The notes beneath the pieces were generated by a model. That model ran no database searches, had not been told where the DNA came from, and saw only the letters and a program-made list of their open reading frames with translations. The position numbers and the translations under genes are program-made. Positions 22,410-33,167 of a stretch of DNA of 64,000 bases are shown piece after piece; position 1 is the stretch's first letter, and each line of letters begins with the position of its first letter. This DNA comes from Hydrangea macrophylla (Eukaryota; Streptophyta; Magnoliopsida; Cornales; Hydrangeaceae), in the NCBI GenBank assembly GCA_033977485.1, contig CM066995.1, positions 44,141,736 to 44,205,735 of the forward strand, read 5' to 3'.

Positions 22410-22711
22410 CAATAATTACTCACTAAAAGGAAAATGGTCGCATATGAGGCAAATCTAATCAATAGCCCTAACATCTTTGTACTGTCGATTTTCTTGGGAG
22501 CTCTCCCAAACATCTTTGATTATCAAATCAATCTACAAAATCATAGCAAAAAAAAAAAAAAAACCCCAAATTCAATCAAAACCTATAAATCAAAGCCATA
22601 TAAATAATCGATTAAGGAGAGAAAACTAGTTTAAAGGAACTAAACGATGGAACCCTAGAGATAGTGAGAGAGAAGACTTACCGACTTCTGCATTTCTAGG
22701 GCACAAATATG

Positions 22712-22714
<3 letters not shown>

Positions 22715-22757
<43 letters not shown>
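22715..22757. repeat. (GA)n microsatellite
   Basis: About 43 bp of uninterrupted GA repeats inside the right part of the CACTA element. Confidence 0.95.
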
Positions 22758-22760
<3 letters not shown>

Positions 22761-23089
22761 CTAACCGATCTTCACTTATCTCTACAAGGATGCAAAATTT
22801 TCTGAATCCAAGTAGTGACGTCAGAAGTGATGGTTGGTGTCGGCGTCGAAAGTGGTGGCGGTGCCGAGGTGGTGAGGGCTAGGGCTAGCAGCGGCGTCCG
22901 AAGTGGTGGTTGGTCTCGGCGTGGGTGTGGTGGCGGTGGTGAAGGCTAGCAGCTTCGAAGGTTTCTAATTTCTATCAGTGATAGAAGAGAGGAATGAGAA
23001 AGGGTTTGGGTATGAAGAATGGGTTTGGGAGGGAATGAAAAAGTTTTAGATTCTGCATTGGGTTTTAGTCCGCCAAAAATCTTTTATGT
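22758..23089. other. CACTA right subterminal spacer
   Basis: G-rich stretch with repeated GTCGGCGT/GTGGTGGCGG blocks (22830-22960), then AT-rich sequence leading into the right subterminal repeats. No gene seen. Confidence 0.5.
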
Positions 23090-23495
23090 CACTTTTTCTA
23101 AAAAATTTAACATATTTATGTCACTTCTTGAAAAATTGACATAAAAAAATATAACAATTATAAATAATTTTATTATTTATGTCACTTTTACAAAAATGAT
23201 ATAAAAATAAATTGTGTTTTAATTACAAAATTGCCACCGCATTTTTATTTATGTCGGTTAATAAAAAGTGACATAAATACTCTGTTATTTTTGTCACTTT
23301 TTTAAAAAGTGACATAAATAATAAAGTATTTATGTCAGTTTTTATAAAAAGTGACATAAATACTATATTATTTATGTCACTTTATTAAAAAAGTGACATA
23401 AAAACCTAAAAAGTGACATAAATTGCTCGAGTGATAAATAATTATGTCACTCGCAATAAAAGTGACATAAATGCAATTTTAAAAGTGACATAAAA
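23090..23495. repeat. Right subterminal repeat array of the CACTA element
   Basis: At least a dozen copies of the AAAGTGACATAAATA motif or its complement, ending at the inverted terminus 23499-23514. Confidence 0.9.
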
Positions 23496-23514
23496 GGCCT
23501 TTTTCCTTGTAGTG

Positions 23515-25530
23515 ATTATTTGGTTGGATGGTTTTGTATGGACATTATGTATCTCTGTTTGTATTTTATTATGTTCATATTACAGTGGTTTGGTTTGTTG
23601 GATCATGATTTTATCGTGTTATTCTTATTTATTGATCCTGTTTGTTTTGGAGATTGTGTTCTACTTTTCTATGCTAGGTTGCTTTGCTTGCGATCATCAT
23701 TTGCTCTATACAGGTGATACCCATCTCTTTTATTTATTGAAAATCAACTTCTGAGGACTTTGTTGTTTTCAGTTGGGGGTAGGAGACAATAGATAGGTAT
23801 ACACCCGTAATAATCAGGTTTTGCACTTAGATATGTTTTAAATTTAATGAGAACACAGTCTGTTAAAATTTTGAAAATTTTTGAAGTATATTGATAGAAT
23901 AACTTTGAATAATCTCTCCTGATTGTTGATTAGACAATGATACATTTGTAGTATTTTCATCTTCTTATGGATTAAATCCACGCGTTTTTCTGTATCGCTG
24001 AAATAAATTGCATCTGTAAAGCTATTATGTACCCAACACTTTTGTGCACTAATTGGCAGCCATGTAGAAAACCTGAAAGTTGAGTTAATATGAATATTGT
24101 GCGAAAAGAACAAGTAGTGGAAGCTAATAACCCTTTGTGAGCTATTGAGCCAATCGTCATTTCTGAGGGGATTCTCATACATTGTCGAATGGTCGGTTCT
24201 TGCATATACTTCGCAAATTCGTTGTTAAGTCTCAGTTTTCTTTAAAATTTTGACTGCTTGTTAGAGGAGAACGTTCAGGATTTACCAATTAAACTCGATG
24301 AACACTTAAGTGCTAAAAATTGAAAGTTGAGAAAATGATTCAAGCCATCGTTTACCCATTCTTTTACCTAATATAGTTTCACCTACATTCATTGAATTAT
24401 TTTCATCCTTGATCCCACCTCAATTAAATATTTCCAATGAAATCACAAGAATCCAAATCCTTGATCTATACCTTGACCTCATTGAACCGTTTGATAAAAT
24501 TTGTTGAGAATGAGTCATCAAAGTATGTGAAATGGAAGGAAGTTGTTGAGGGATGATATATAAAAAAAAAAAAAAAAAAAAATATGAATGAATGATGAAT
24601 GAAGGAGAAGAGAAAAAGAGTATAAGAAATGAATGGGAGATTGGGTGGAGAAAAGAATTAAGAATAAAAAAGAGAAGTTGAAATTCCATCACATACTAAA
24701 AAAAAAAAAAACACACACTCTTCTCTACTACCCTCCTACCTACTAAATAAAAGCCGCAAGTCAAAGTCTTGAAGATTCTCAATAATTGATTTGAACATGG
24801 AAGTGTGAGTTGAGTTATCCACGGTATTTCGCTCCTCTAGTAAGTAGTATTCCATTCATGAGACTATACACTCTTAAATGTTCGTTTTTCATAGAGTCCA
24901 GTATGAAAGCATTAGCATTTATAATATCATCTTTATCAAAGCTTTCGTACGATGTGCGATCATTGTAAAGCAAGTTTCTGAGAGACGTTATTTTTGAGTG
25001 TGACCAATGTGAGAATTGAGCTAAAACTGCAAGTTTTCCAAAGTACAATAGTCTATATAACTCTTAATAAGGTTGGACACATGGTTGTTAATTTCACACA
25101 CACACGGGTGCATGATGGTAATACATGTGTTATATTTTACTTGGTGATATAGGGGAGCATGTGGGTCTCTTTCATGGGTTGATAGAGGATATTATATTAT
25201 TGTGGAGTTTAGTTAACAATTTAATGGAAGGGTGAATTCTACAAGTTATTCTAATTCTTTTTGAGCTTAAAATTGAGAATTTTGTGGGTATATTCACTGC
25301 AAACCCTCACGAGACAATACTCGTCCACTAGGGGGAACCTAGGGGTTTAACGGCTTGTTGCATTCGCTAAATGCAACCGCGATTCCTGCGAAAGTGAGTT
25401 AGGATTTTTCTTTCTATCTTAGTTTAGGTTGTTTTTAGTTTTTCTTTGTTTCTTAGTCATGGTAGTATTAGTTTAGGAGTTTTTAGTTTATTTTATTTTC
25501 GCTTTATCGCTAGGGACTAGCAATAAGCTA
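23515..25530 (+). other. Athila 3' non-coding region
   Basis: Two kilobases of AT-rich sequence between the CACTA insertion and the polypurine tract, with long A runs near 24560 and 24705 and no convincing ORF. Blocks are shared with the older Athila-like element at 39660-40606 and 55330-55578, for example GAACAAGTAGTGGAAGCTAA at 24107 and ACTCGTCCACTAGGGG near 25320, so this non-coding stretch is a family trait. Confidence 0.7.
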
Positions 25531-25541
25531 GTTGGGGGTTG
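25531..25541 (+). other. Polypurine tract of the Athila-type element
   Basis: GTTGGGGGTTG immediately precedes the 3' LTR at 25542. The equivalent in the older element is GTTGAGGGGTG at 55568-55578. Confidence 0.75.
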
Positions 25542-27183
25542 TGCAAAGCGGGGGTATTTGTAAAATACAACCGCGCTAAAGGAAAGAATTGTATTAATTT
25601 TTATCACAACTTCCCATGTTATCCGCAATTTGCATTGCAAGGCTAATTTCTATACACTATGATTAATCTATGATAAGTTGTATTGTTTTAGCTGTTGTTT
25701 GTGCAGATTACTGCTGTGTGGACTAAACAGATGAACATCAGAATAAATGGAATGCTGGAATGCAAACAAAAAGAAGTCAAAGCTAAAATGTGAAGTTCGA
25801 TCGCTCTAAGAAGGTTCGATCGATCGAGCGTTCGATCGCTTGAAGAGTGTTGAAGCGCTTGAAGAGTAAGGGTTCGATCGATCGAGATCTGTTCGATCGA
25901 TCGAACGGGGTATTTCCAGTAACATTTACGTGCGCAGCAGATGCGGGTTTTTAACCCTAGCTTCTTAGGTTTTTTATATATATGCGTTTTGTACACGTCC
26001 ATAGGGACGCCCACTTTTATTTTTTCACAGTTTTAGAAGGAGAGATAGAGAGTTGGCTTGGTTTTTGTAGGTTTTTCATTGAATATTCGTATTGTGGATT
26101 GGATTTCTTGAAGTTTATACAAGTATTCTTCATTCCAGGTTAACTATATATCACGTATTTACATTCTGCAGTTCGTAAGCGTAGTTTAATTGCTCATATC
26201 GTAGTATTGCATGCTAAATATTGTCAAAACCATTGTTTTTAGATTTTTAATGAAAAACTCGCAACCAAACAGGGTAGTAATGTTTTCTTACGTTAAAACT
26301 AATTCTGTGACACTTCAGACGATGTCTGAGTAGTCCCAGGTTGGGAGAACACGATGAAACAGTGATCTCCAGCCTCTGCCATGCAGCAGAATAATCGCTG
26401 TGTTCGATCGATCGAAGTCAGTTCGATCGATCGAACCAGAGACAGTCAATCGATCGAAGTCAGTTCGATCGATTGAGGGATGAAGGTCTTCGATCGATCG
26501 AAAGCGCGTCGATCGATCGAACTCTCGGATTCTTGAGGATGTTCCCTGCAGTATTCCAGGACTTTTTGTTTTAGGACTTGTTATCATTCTGTCCCAAATA
26601 AATGCTCAGTTTCTCAAAACAGTTTTAAAACTAAAGCCCTAAGGCATTTTCTTTCAATACATTTTGCAAACCATCTTCAATGCTAACACCATTGAGGATG
26701 CGAGTCTTAACTATTGGATTAAACCGCTTTCGAGTATTTTAATTTAACTGTGATGATATGGTCCCGGTCATGAAAGGGCCATAGAATCTTTATCTTTTGA
26801 GGAATACGGAAAACTGTAGGTAATGTACTCCTTTGTGCTTCAAGGCAAATGCATGGTAGATGGTTAGGTTACTGTGGATTCGTGTAATCCCAACACTTTC
26901 TTTTTAATTTTAAACTCCTTAATTCAAAGTACTGTTTTAATTAGCTAAGTTCGATTGTTTAGTTTATTTTAATCATTTTCATTAGTAATCCTTGTTTGTG
27001 GAACTTCGTGTTCCGCACCATCATTCAACCTTAGTTATTTTATTTTGTTTTCTTTAGAGGTTAGTCTAATTCGATAGGTCAACACCTTCCCTGTGGGATC
27101 GACCTGGTCTTACCAGATATTACTTGCACGTCTACCTACACTTGGGTATTGCACAAGAGCGCACAAGATTTTTTCGCGTGTCA
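25542..27183 (+). repeat. 3' LTR of the Athila-type element
   Basis: Same length as the 5' LTR (1642 bp), at a constant offset of 20031. Six substitutions seen (for example CTACAG/CTGCAG, AAATAGGG/AAACAGGG, TTTGTCAA/TTTCTCAA). Followed by GCAAC, the target duplication. Confidence 0.95.
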
Positions 27184-27188
27184 GCAAC

Positions 27189-29134
27189 CACAACCACAAC
27201 CACAATCACAACCACAACCACAACTCATACTCAACCACCACCACGACCACAAACACAAACTCATACTCTTTTCCACACTACCATTACTCTTTTCCACACA
27301 GACTGACACCCATATGCATGTACCACTGATCCACATGAATGGTATGCACTTAAATGAAAACAAAAATGCTGAATTAAAGGAACAACACGCGTACGGGGAT
27401 CAATGAGTCATACTACAATGTTTTAATCATTCAAACATAACCAAATAGAGTTCTGATTAACTAAATATCCCAAACAGAACCTTAACAGTATATAAATTTC
27501 ATCCAAACAGTCCCTTAACAGAAAAACAGGCAAAAACAGAAACTGCAATACCTCGCGCGCGCGGGCCGCTCGCGCGAAGGGTCGCTCGCGCGGGCCGCTC
27601 GCGCGATAAGCCCATTTTTCCTTTTATTAATAAGCTTTTATTTCTGCCTGAGGAAAACAAGGTCGCGTGCGCGGATCGCTCGCGCGAAGGGGTTCTCGCG
27701 CGACCCTCGCTCGTGCGACCAGCCAATTTTCAAATATATATATATATAAACTCTTACGTCTGCCTGGGGAAGCCTACCTCGCGCGCGCGGGCCGCTCGCG
27801 CGAGGGGTCTCTCGCGCGGGCCGCTCGCGCGATTCTCGCGCGCGCGGGCCGCTCGCGCGATTCTCGCGCGCGCGATCGTGGCGCGAGATGAAGCTGAGGC
27901 TTCATCTTCTCCGCAGGGACTGTTCTGTTTCAGCAAACAGGGGTCCTTTTTGACCCATTTCAGTTCTGTTAGTATATATGTCCTATTATATATGGATCTC
28001 TTTGTTTTTCAACAAGGATTAAGAATCTATGGTTAATTTAACATGAATCAATCTATAACTCTCCAATTTTATGATAAACTAAAACATGTCAAAATTCATT
28101 TTCTTATATACTTTCTTATATGAACGAATTAGGCTCTATAACTTCGAACATGGCATGTATGATGTATAATCTTCCATATTCATCTCTAAAAACGAATTAT
28201 GATTGAGTTTGGAAAATGGTGATTTTTGAAGCTCAAGCTTCCATGGACGAATTTAGCAATGGTGCTTCAATTATACATACACATACTCAGTAAATAAGTA
28301 TAGAATTACATTGGGAGTGAGTTAATAATACTCACTGTGATAAGGAGGTGTGTGATTGTTGAGAAAGATAAGCACAAAAATAAAATACTCCAAGCTTGGC
28401 TATGGTGATTGAAGCTTCCTCTCTCTATATAATTTCTGTATAAATTCTCAAGCTCACTCTTTTCTCTCTGAAATTTAAGAACTCTCTGCACCTTCTCTTG
28501 AATTATATATATAGAACTATGTTTGTGTGTATCTTGTAGAAGTACATATATATACTGTATATGTGTTTTGTATCTTGAGAGAGTAAGAGAATGAGAGTGA
28601 ATTGAGAGAGATTTAGAGAGTTTGTGAAGGAGATGAGAGAACTGTGAGAGTAGAGAGAGATACGCACACATATATGTACTGTGAGAGTTGTGGCCTCCAA
28701 GAAACAAGTGGGTTCCACCCGGTGTGGTTGAGCTCACGTGCTCCCACACCCAAAACGCGGTAGAGACGCAGATTAAAACATAAATTGGTATTTTCGTGGC
28801 GCGGTGGTCACCACAAAAATACAGAAAATTCATTTTAACTTAAAAATTGATTTTCTGGTTTTATAAAAAATACTGATTGAATCAAAAGTAAACTTTTCCA
28901 CCGTTTTTGAAATACAGATTTTGAAATCCACACAGGTATTACTAATTTTATAAAAATTACAATTTAACCCCAACAACATTCTAAGCTTGCAACAATTCAA
29001 GAAATAAAATTTAGAACATGGGAAATGAAATTAAAGGAAGCAGTCAATACCAAATGAAATTAAATATGACAATGCAATTTCCAATTAAATATGAAAATGT
29101 AATTTAAAATTAAATGGAAATGCAGGTTATTACA
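27189..29134 (-). mobile_element. Solo LTR of the Tekay family, second part
   Basis: Continues the LTR interrupted at 5510. It matches 31188-33162 of the Tekay 5' LTR, including a CAACCA/CAAACA-rich stretch, the CG-rich arrays and the end GGTTATTACA. Followed by ACAGT (29135-29139). It differs from the 5' LTR in the number of CG-rich units (more here). Confidence 0.85.
27551..27892. repeat. CG-rich quasi-palindrome arrays in the Tekay solo LTR
   Basis: Three clusters (27551-27607, 27662-27720, 27779-27892) of units of about 25 bp with arms TCGCGCG...CGCGCGA around a GGGCCG-type centre. The third cluster has four units here but fewer in the other LTR copy. The surrounding LTR is AT-rich, so these are CpG islands in miniature. 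Confidence 0.85.
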
Positions 29135-29393
29135 ACAGTGCTATGAAGTAATTTAAATGACAGCAACATTCAAAAGAGTATATCTTATATATATAACTTC
29201 TGTCAAGTAGATACAAAAACATGTATGGTCAGATCAATGCCTACCCTATCTGTATGGGTTAGGACGCATGCAAGAGTTAATGTTACAAAAATGGGGTCAT
29301 TGCCCTATACTCTAATGCATGTAATTACAGCTGCAAAAAGAGACAGAGCTAATAGTCAAAAGTGGTTAATATGTACAAGTCATAACTAGAACG

Positions 29394-30008
29394 TCAATCA
29401 TCTCCATAAGCGGCCATCAGGAGATCTAGCGAATCGACAGGGCGAAATCGCTGAACAACAAACGGTCCAACCCCGTCATAGCTGTGAGAGGTGGACGATG
29501 AGGCAGGTACAGGAGCATCTGCCTCATCTACCATCTCCTCAGGCAGGGCTAGCTCAAGTGCTAGCTCAGCCTTGAGCTCAGCGGCAAGATCGTCCAGACC
29601 TATGCCGTCCTCTAAGATCTCCCCACCTACTGGGACCACATGAACAACCTCTGCATCGTCCTCAGCAATGGGAACCACCGGCGGAGGCATCTCCAACTGA
29701 GCCAGATGGGCATGCACGATCTGGATCTCGAGGGGAAGGTAGAAAGCATCGCTATCGACCAACCTCAGAATCTCGACCAAAACCAGACGCTGAGCTTCTG
29801 CGAAATATCGAAGCTCTAAACGGATACGGGTTAGGTCAACAAGGCCTACCACGTGAACCTGGTGCCATACCTCAGATACTACCGTCGTCACGGCCAACTG
29901 CTCTACGGCCGCCTGATATAAGTCGAGAAAAGCTGGGATCACTGCCCCAGGAACTACGAAGTGTCCTCCAAACCTGTCTGGTACATAAAGTGGGGGAGCT
30001 GGATCCAT
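29394..30008 (-). CDS. Extra ORF between the primer site and gag of the Tekay element (204 aa), unknown function
   Basis: Starts with ATG about 170 bp downstream of the primer site on the minus strand, preceded by a splice-like TTTTCAG, and is uninterrupted for 204 codons. Without the solo LTR it would end about 260 bp before gag. The product is acidic, rich in Val, Leu, Ala and Glu, with long helical-looking stretches (about 25-100) and a Glu/Ala-rich segment (about 135-165). No zinc knuckle, protease or other retroelement domain is visible and I do not recognise it. Extra ORFs in this position are known in Ogre-type Tat elements but are unusual for Tekay. It could be a captured sequence or an accessory gene. 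Confidence 0.6.
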   Translation of the reverse strand: MDPAPPLYVPDRFGGHFVVPGAVIPAFLDLYQAAVEQLAVTTVVSEVWHQVHVVGLVDLTRIRLELRYFAEAQRLVLVEILRLVDSDAFYLPLEIQIVHAHLAQLEMPPPVVPIAEDDAEVVHVVPVGGEILEDGIGLDDLAAELKAELALELALPEEMVDEADAPVPASSSTSHSYDGVGPFVVQRFRPVDSLDLLMAAYGDD

Positions 30009-30179
30009 ACCTGAAAAGGTACTACTTAAAGTCAGAACAGAATAATCTTAGGCGTTTGGGTTCTGAGTCTATCCTCCCTGTCGTATCATCGGGTGTGTAA
30101 CACTTAATGGAATGTGGAATCGGGTCTATACTGGTAAACCCTAACCTGGCTAAACTATCTTGTGATAAATAATAACCTG

Positions 30180-30191
30180 GCTCTGATACCA
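30180..30191 (-). other. Primer binding site of the Tekay element (initiator tRNA-Met)
   Basis: On the minus strand TGGTATCAGAGC, the usual complement of the initiator tRNA-Met 3' end, begins eight bases after the LTR end. It identifies 30200-33162 as the true 5' LTR. Confidence 0.9.
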
Positions 30192-30879
30192 CTAAATCCT
30201 GTCACGCCCCGACGTAGCATAAATAAGGAAAGCGTTTAATTTCCTTTATGGACCCGTAGGTCGCGACAGTTTGAAGGATCGATTCCGCCCCAAACGTCAA
30301 ACAACAAAACATAATAATCAGAGTAAAGCAATCAAGGCTTACAAAAATTTTCTATCTTATTACATCTTATAAACCGGGGTCAACTAAGGCACAGACCGCC
30401 TTGAAAATAAAATAATAACTTAGAGTCTGTTACAGTCATCCTTAAAACAAAACAGTTCATAACTTAAAACAGATAAACTTAAAACATATAATAAACAGTT
30501 TCTCGTCCCAACAGCAGCCATTCTTAATTAGCATAATCGTATGATTCCTCCTGATTGTAACCTGAAAAGCCTGAACACGAATGTCCAGGACGCATCAACG
30601 TCGTCAGCTTCAAGAAGCTGGTGAGTATTAAAAACATGACTTTAAATGTAAAACATACCCATTTACCTTTTTCCATTATCAGATTGTTAAATCAATAATT
30701 AAACCGCAGAAAGAATTCATTTATGAAACGACAAGGAATATATTAAAGGTCGTTCATTTATAAATACCGATACTCGTTAAATGAGACAATGCACCACACT
30801 CATCTCGCCGACTCTTTTCTCTCGACAGCCACAACAACCCACTATCCTACTCCTGGTATCTTTGAAACACTCAGATAGC

Positions 30880-31137
30880 CACACTTTAGCAACGGGGCGC
30901 CAGGGAGTGTCCAGTTTGCCTCACACTTTGGTCCGGGGTACCAGGGAGTGTCCAATGCCTCACACTTTGAATACCCTAACCGCCATGCAAATACCGGGGC
31001 AACCCCTCACACAGTATCCAGACTTGAGTTATCAGGGAGTGTCCGTAGGCCACACTTTAGCACTACCATGGGTGCCAGGGAATGTCCGAGTTCGGCTTCA
31101 CACACTTTAACGCTTCCATGGGCGTCAGGGAGTGTCC
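30880..31137. repeat. ACACT...AGTGT module array in the Tekay 5' LTR
   Basis: Same modules as at 5204-5461, with the same order and nearly the same sequence. Confidence 0.7.
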
Positions 31138-31530
31138 ATATTTGCCACCGTCGCATTTCAAAGATACCCTCTTCCACAATCTCAACCACGACCACAAACA
31201 CAAACTCATACTCAACCACAACCACAACCACGACCACAAACACAAACTCATACTCTTTCCACACTACCATTACTCTTTTCCACCCAGACTGACACCCCTA
31301 TGCATGTACCACGGACCCACATGAATGGTATGCACTTAAACAAAAATGCTGAATTAAAGGAACAACACGCGTACGGGGATTAATGAGTCATACTACAATG
31401 TTTTAATCATTCGAACATAACCAAATAGAGTTCTGATTAACCAAGTTTCCCAAACAGAACCTCAACAGTATATAAATTTTATCCAAACAGTCCCTTAACA
31501 GAAAAACAGACAAAAACAGAAACTGGTAAA

Positions 31531-31803
31531 CCTCGCGCGCGCGGGCCGCTCGCGCGAAGTGTCGCTCGCGCGGGCCGCTCGCGCGATAAGCCCATTTTCC
31601 TTTTTATTAATAAACTTTTCTGTCTGCCTGAGGAAAGCAAGATCGCGCGCGCGGATCGCTCGCGCGAAGGGGTTCTCGCGCGACCTTCGCTCGCGCGACC
31701 AGCCAATTTTTTAATTATATATATATAAACTCTTACGTCTGCCTGGGGAAGTCTACCTCGCGCGCGCGGGCCGCTCGCGCGCGCGATCGTGGCGCGAGAT
31801 GAA
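31531..31803. repeat. CG-rich quasi-palindrome arrays in the Tekay 5' LTR
   Basis: Clusters at 31531-31587, 31641-31700 and 31757-31800, parallel to the solo LTR. The third cluster is shorter (about two units against four), showing copy-number change between family members. Confidence 0.85.
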
Positions 31804-33167
31804 GCCGAGGCTTCATTTTCTCCGCAGAAACTGCTCTGGTTCAGTAAAACAGGGGTCTTTTTGACCCATTTTCAATTCTGTAAGTATGTATATCATGTTA
31901 TATATGGATCTCTTCCTTTTTAAACAAGGATTAAGAATCTATGATTAATTTAACATGATTCTAACTATAACTCTCCAATTTTATGATAAACTAAAACATG
32001 TCAAAATTTGATTTCTAATATACTTTGTGATATGAACAAATTAGGCTCTATAACTTCAAACATGACATGTAGGATGTATAATCTTCTATAATCATCTCTA
32101 AAAACGAATTTTGATTGAGTTTAGAAATTTCATGATTTTCATGCTATGAACTACATACGTAAAATCATCAATGGAGGTTGACAAAATTAAACCACTACAC
32201 AGCAATTAAGTATGAGATTACATTCTTAGTGAGTTAGAAATACTCACTGATATCAAAGAGAAGTAGTGTTTGTTGAGAAAGGAAATCAAATGAAGAAATT
32301 CAAACCCAAGCTTTGGCTATGGGGATTAAGAGCTTTCTCTCTCTATATAATTTTTGAAGAACTCTCTGCACTCTCTCTTTTCTCTCAGTGTTTAGTGTTT
32401 GTGAAGAGCAGAATGAAAGGTGTGTGTGTGTGATGAAGAGCTTTGTTATATAGAGTTTAAGAACTTGGAGACCAAGCAAAATTAAGAACTTCACTTAGCA
32501 AGCTTAATAGAGTTAACAAATCCTTAATCCCTCTAATATTAACAGCACATATACATACGTATGAGCATATACACAGATTTTAAACTGCAATTGTCTCCAA
32601 AAATGGTTGAAGGGTCATGTAGAGTACTAGGGGTCAAGTGTTGGTTGTTTGGGAATTTAGCTTATGGCATTAAATTAACACACACACAATTGCAATACCC
32701 AAACAAGGCATATCCAATGATTACTTGCCATAAATGGCAATAAAGCAAATGTCCCAATCGGTCACTTCCAAAATCTGTGGAAGTTAAACAGAACATGGAC
32801 AGTTTTGGTCATAAACTGGTATTTTCGGGGCGCGGTGGTCACCACAAAAATACAGAAAATTCATTTTAACTTAAGAAATGGTTTTCTGGTTTCATAAAAA
32901 TACTGATTGAGTCAATAGAAGTTATTTTCACCGTTTTGAAATACAGACTTTGAAATCCACACAGGTATTATTAATTTTGTAAAAATTACAATTTGACCCC
33001 AACAAGAATTTTAATATGAAATAACACAAGGGATAATAATTAGAACATGGGAAATGTATTTAAATGAAGCAGTCCATAATAATTGAAGTTAAGTATGACA
33101 ATGTAAATACCAATTAAATATAAAAATGAATTTTAAATTAAATGGAAATGCAGGTTATTACAGTTTG

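Larger units (their letters stand above)
16422..23514. mobile_element. Non-autonomous CACTA (En/Spm) transposon with captured gene fragments (7.1 kb)
   Basis: Inverted termini CACTACAAGGAAAAAG and its complement at the right end, flanked by the 3-bp target duplication ATT (16419-16421 and 23515-23517). Both ends are packed with the subterminal repeat AAAGTGACATAAATA, the kind of array bound by the element-encoded DNA-binding protein in En/Spm. No transposase ORF is visible, so mobility would need a partner element. The interior contains plant gene fragments on both strands (17191-17722 minus, 20236-22409 plus). It was inserted into the 3' non-coding region of the Athila element. Confidence 0.93.
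5511..27183 (+). mobile_element. Athila-type Ty3/gypsy retrotransposon, complete and recent (21.7 kb including a CACTA insertion)
   Basis: Two 1642-bp LTRs (5511-7152 and 25542-27183) in direct orientation, an Athila-style Asp-tRNA primer site at 7159, gag and pol in one frame (7292-12853), several post-pol ORFs (13007-16347) and a polypurine tract directly before the 3' LTR. Both ends are flanked by GCAAC (5506-5510 and 27184-27188). Without the 7.1-kb CACTA insertion the element is about 14.6 kb. The target was the Tekay solo LTR. The Athila clade call rests on the protease core LDLGAS, the reverse transcriptase box [10 protein letters not shown], the lack of a chromodomain, the primer site and the long post-pol region. 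Confidence 0.95.
1..33162 (-). mobile_element. Tekay/Del-type Ty3/gypsy chromovirus, nearly complete, carrying nested insertions
   Basis: Read on the minus strand, the parts are a 5' LTR (33162-30200), an initiator-Met tRNA primer site, an extra ORF (30008-29394), gag-pol (4517-42) and a purine-rich tract at the window edge. The 3' LTR would start immediately left of base 1. The internal region is split by a same-family solo LTR flanked by ACAGT at 4521-4525 and 29135-29139. Removing the insertion rejoins the extra ORF to gag-pol with about 260 bp between them. The clade call rests on the reverse transcriptase and integrase sequence, the C-terminal chromodomain, the Met primer site and the LTR ends (TGTAATAACC...GTGACA on the minus strand). 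The far target duplication cannot be checked; the right flank starts GTTTG at 33163. Confidence 0.85.
30200..33162 (-). repeat. 5' LTR of the Tekay element (2963 bp)
   Basis: Minus strand: TGTAATAACC...GGGGCGTGACA. Contains the ACACT...AGTGT modules (30880-31137), a CAACCA/CAAACA-rich tract (about 31183-31255) and CG-rich quasi-palindromes (31531-31800). The only other copy in the window is the solo LTR. No ORF of note; the 75-aa frames in the CG-rich part are composition artefacts. Confidence 0.9.

Noticed and set aside
27093..27406. Small plus ORFs with His/Asn or Thr/Pro repeats
   Set aside because: They come from the CAACCA/CAAACA simple repeat in the Tekay LTR.
27499..27936. Arg/Ala-rich ORFs in the CG-rich part of the LTR
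   Set aside because: Composition artefacts of the CGCGCG quasi-palindromes; frames exist on both strands.
28306..28833. 175-aa minus-strand ORF
   Set aside because: It lies wholly in the Tekay LTR and has AT-rich low-complexity composition; I see no domain.
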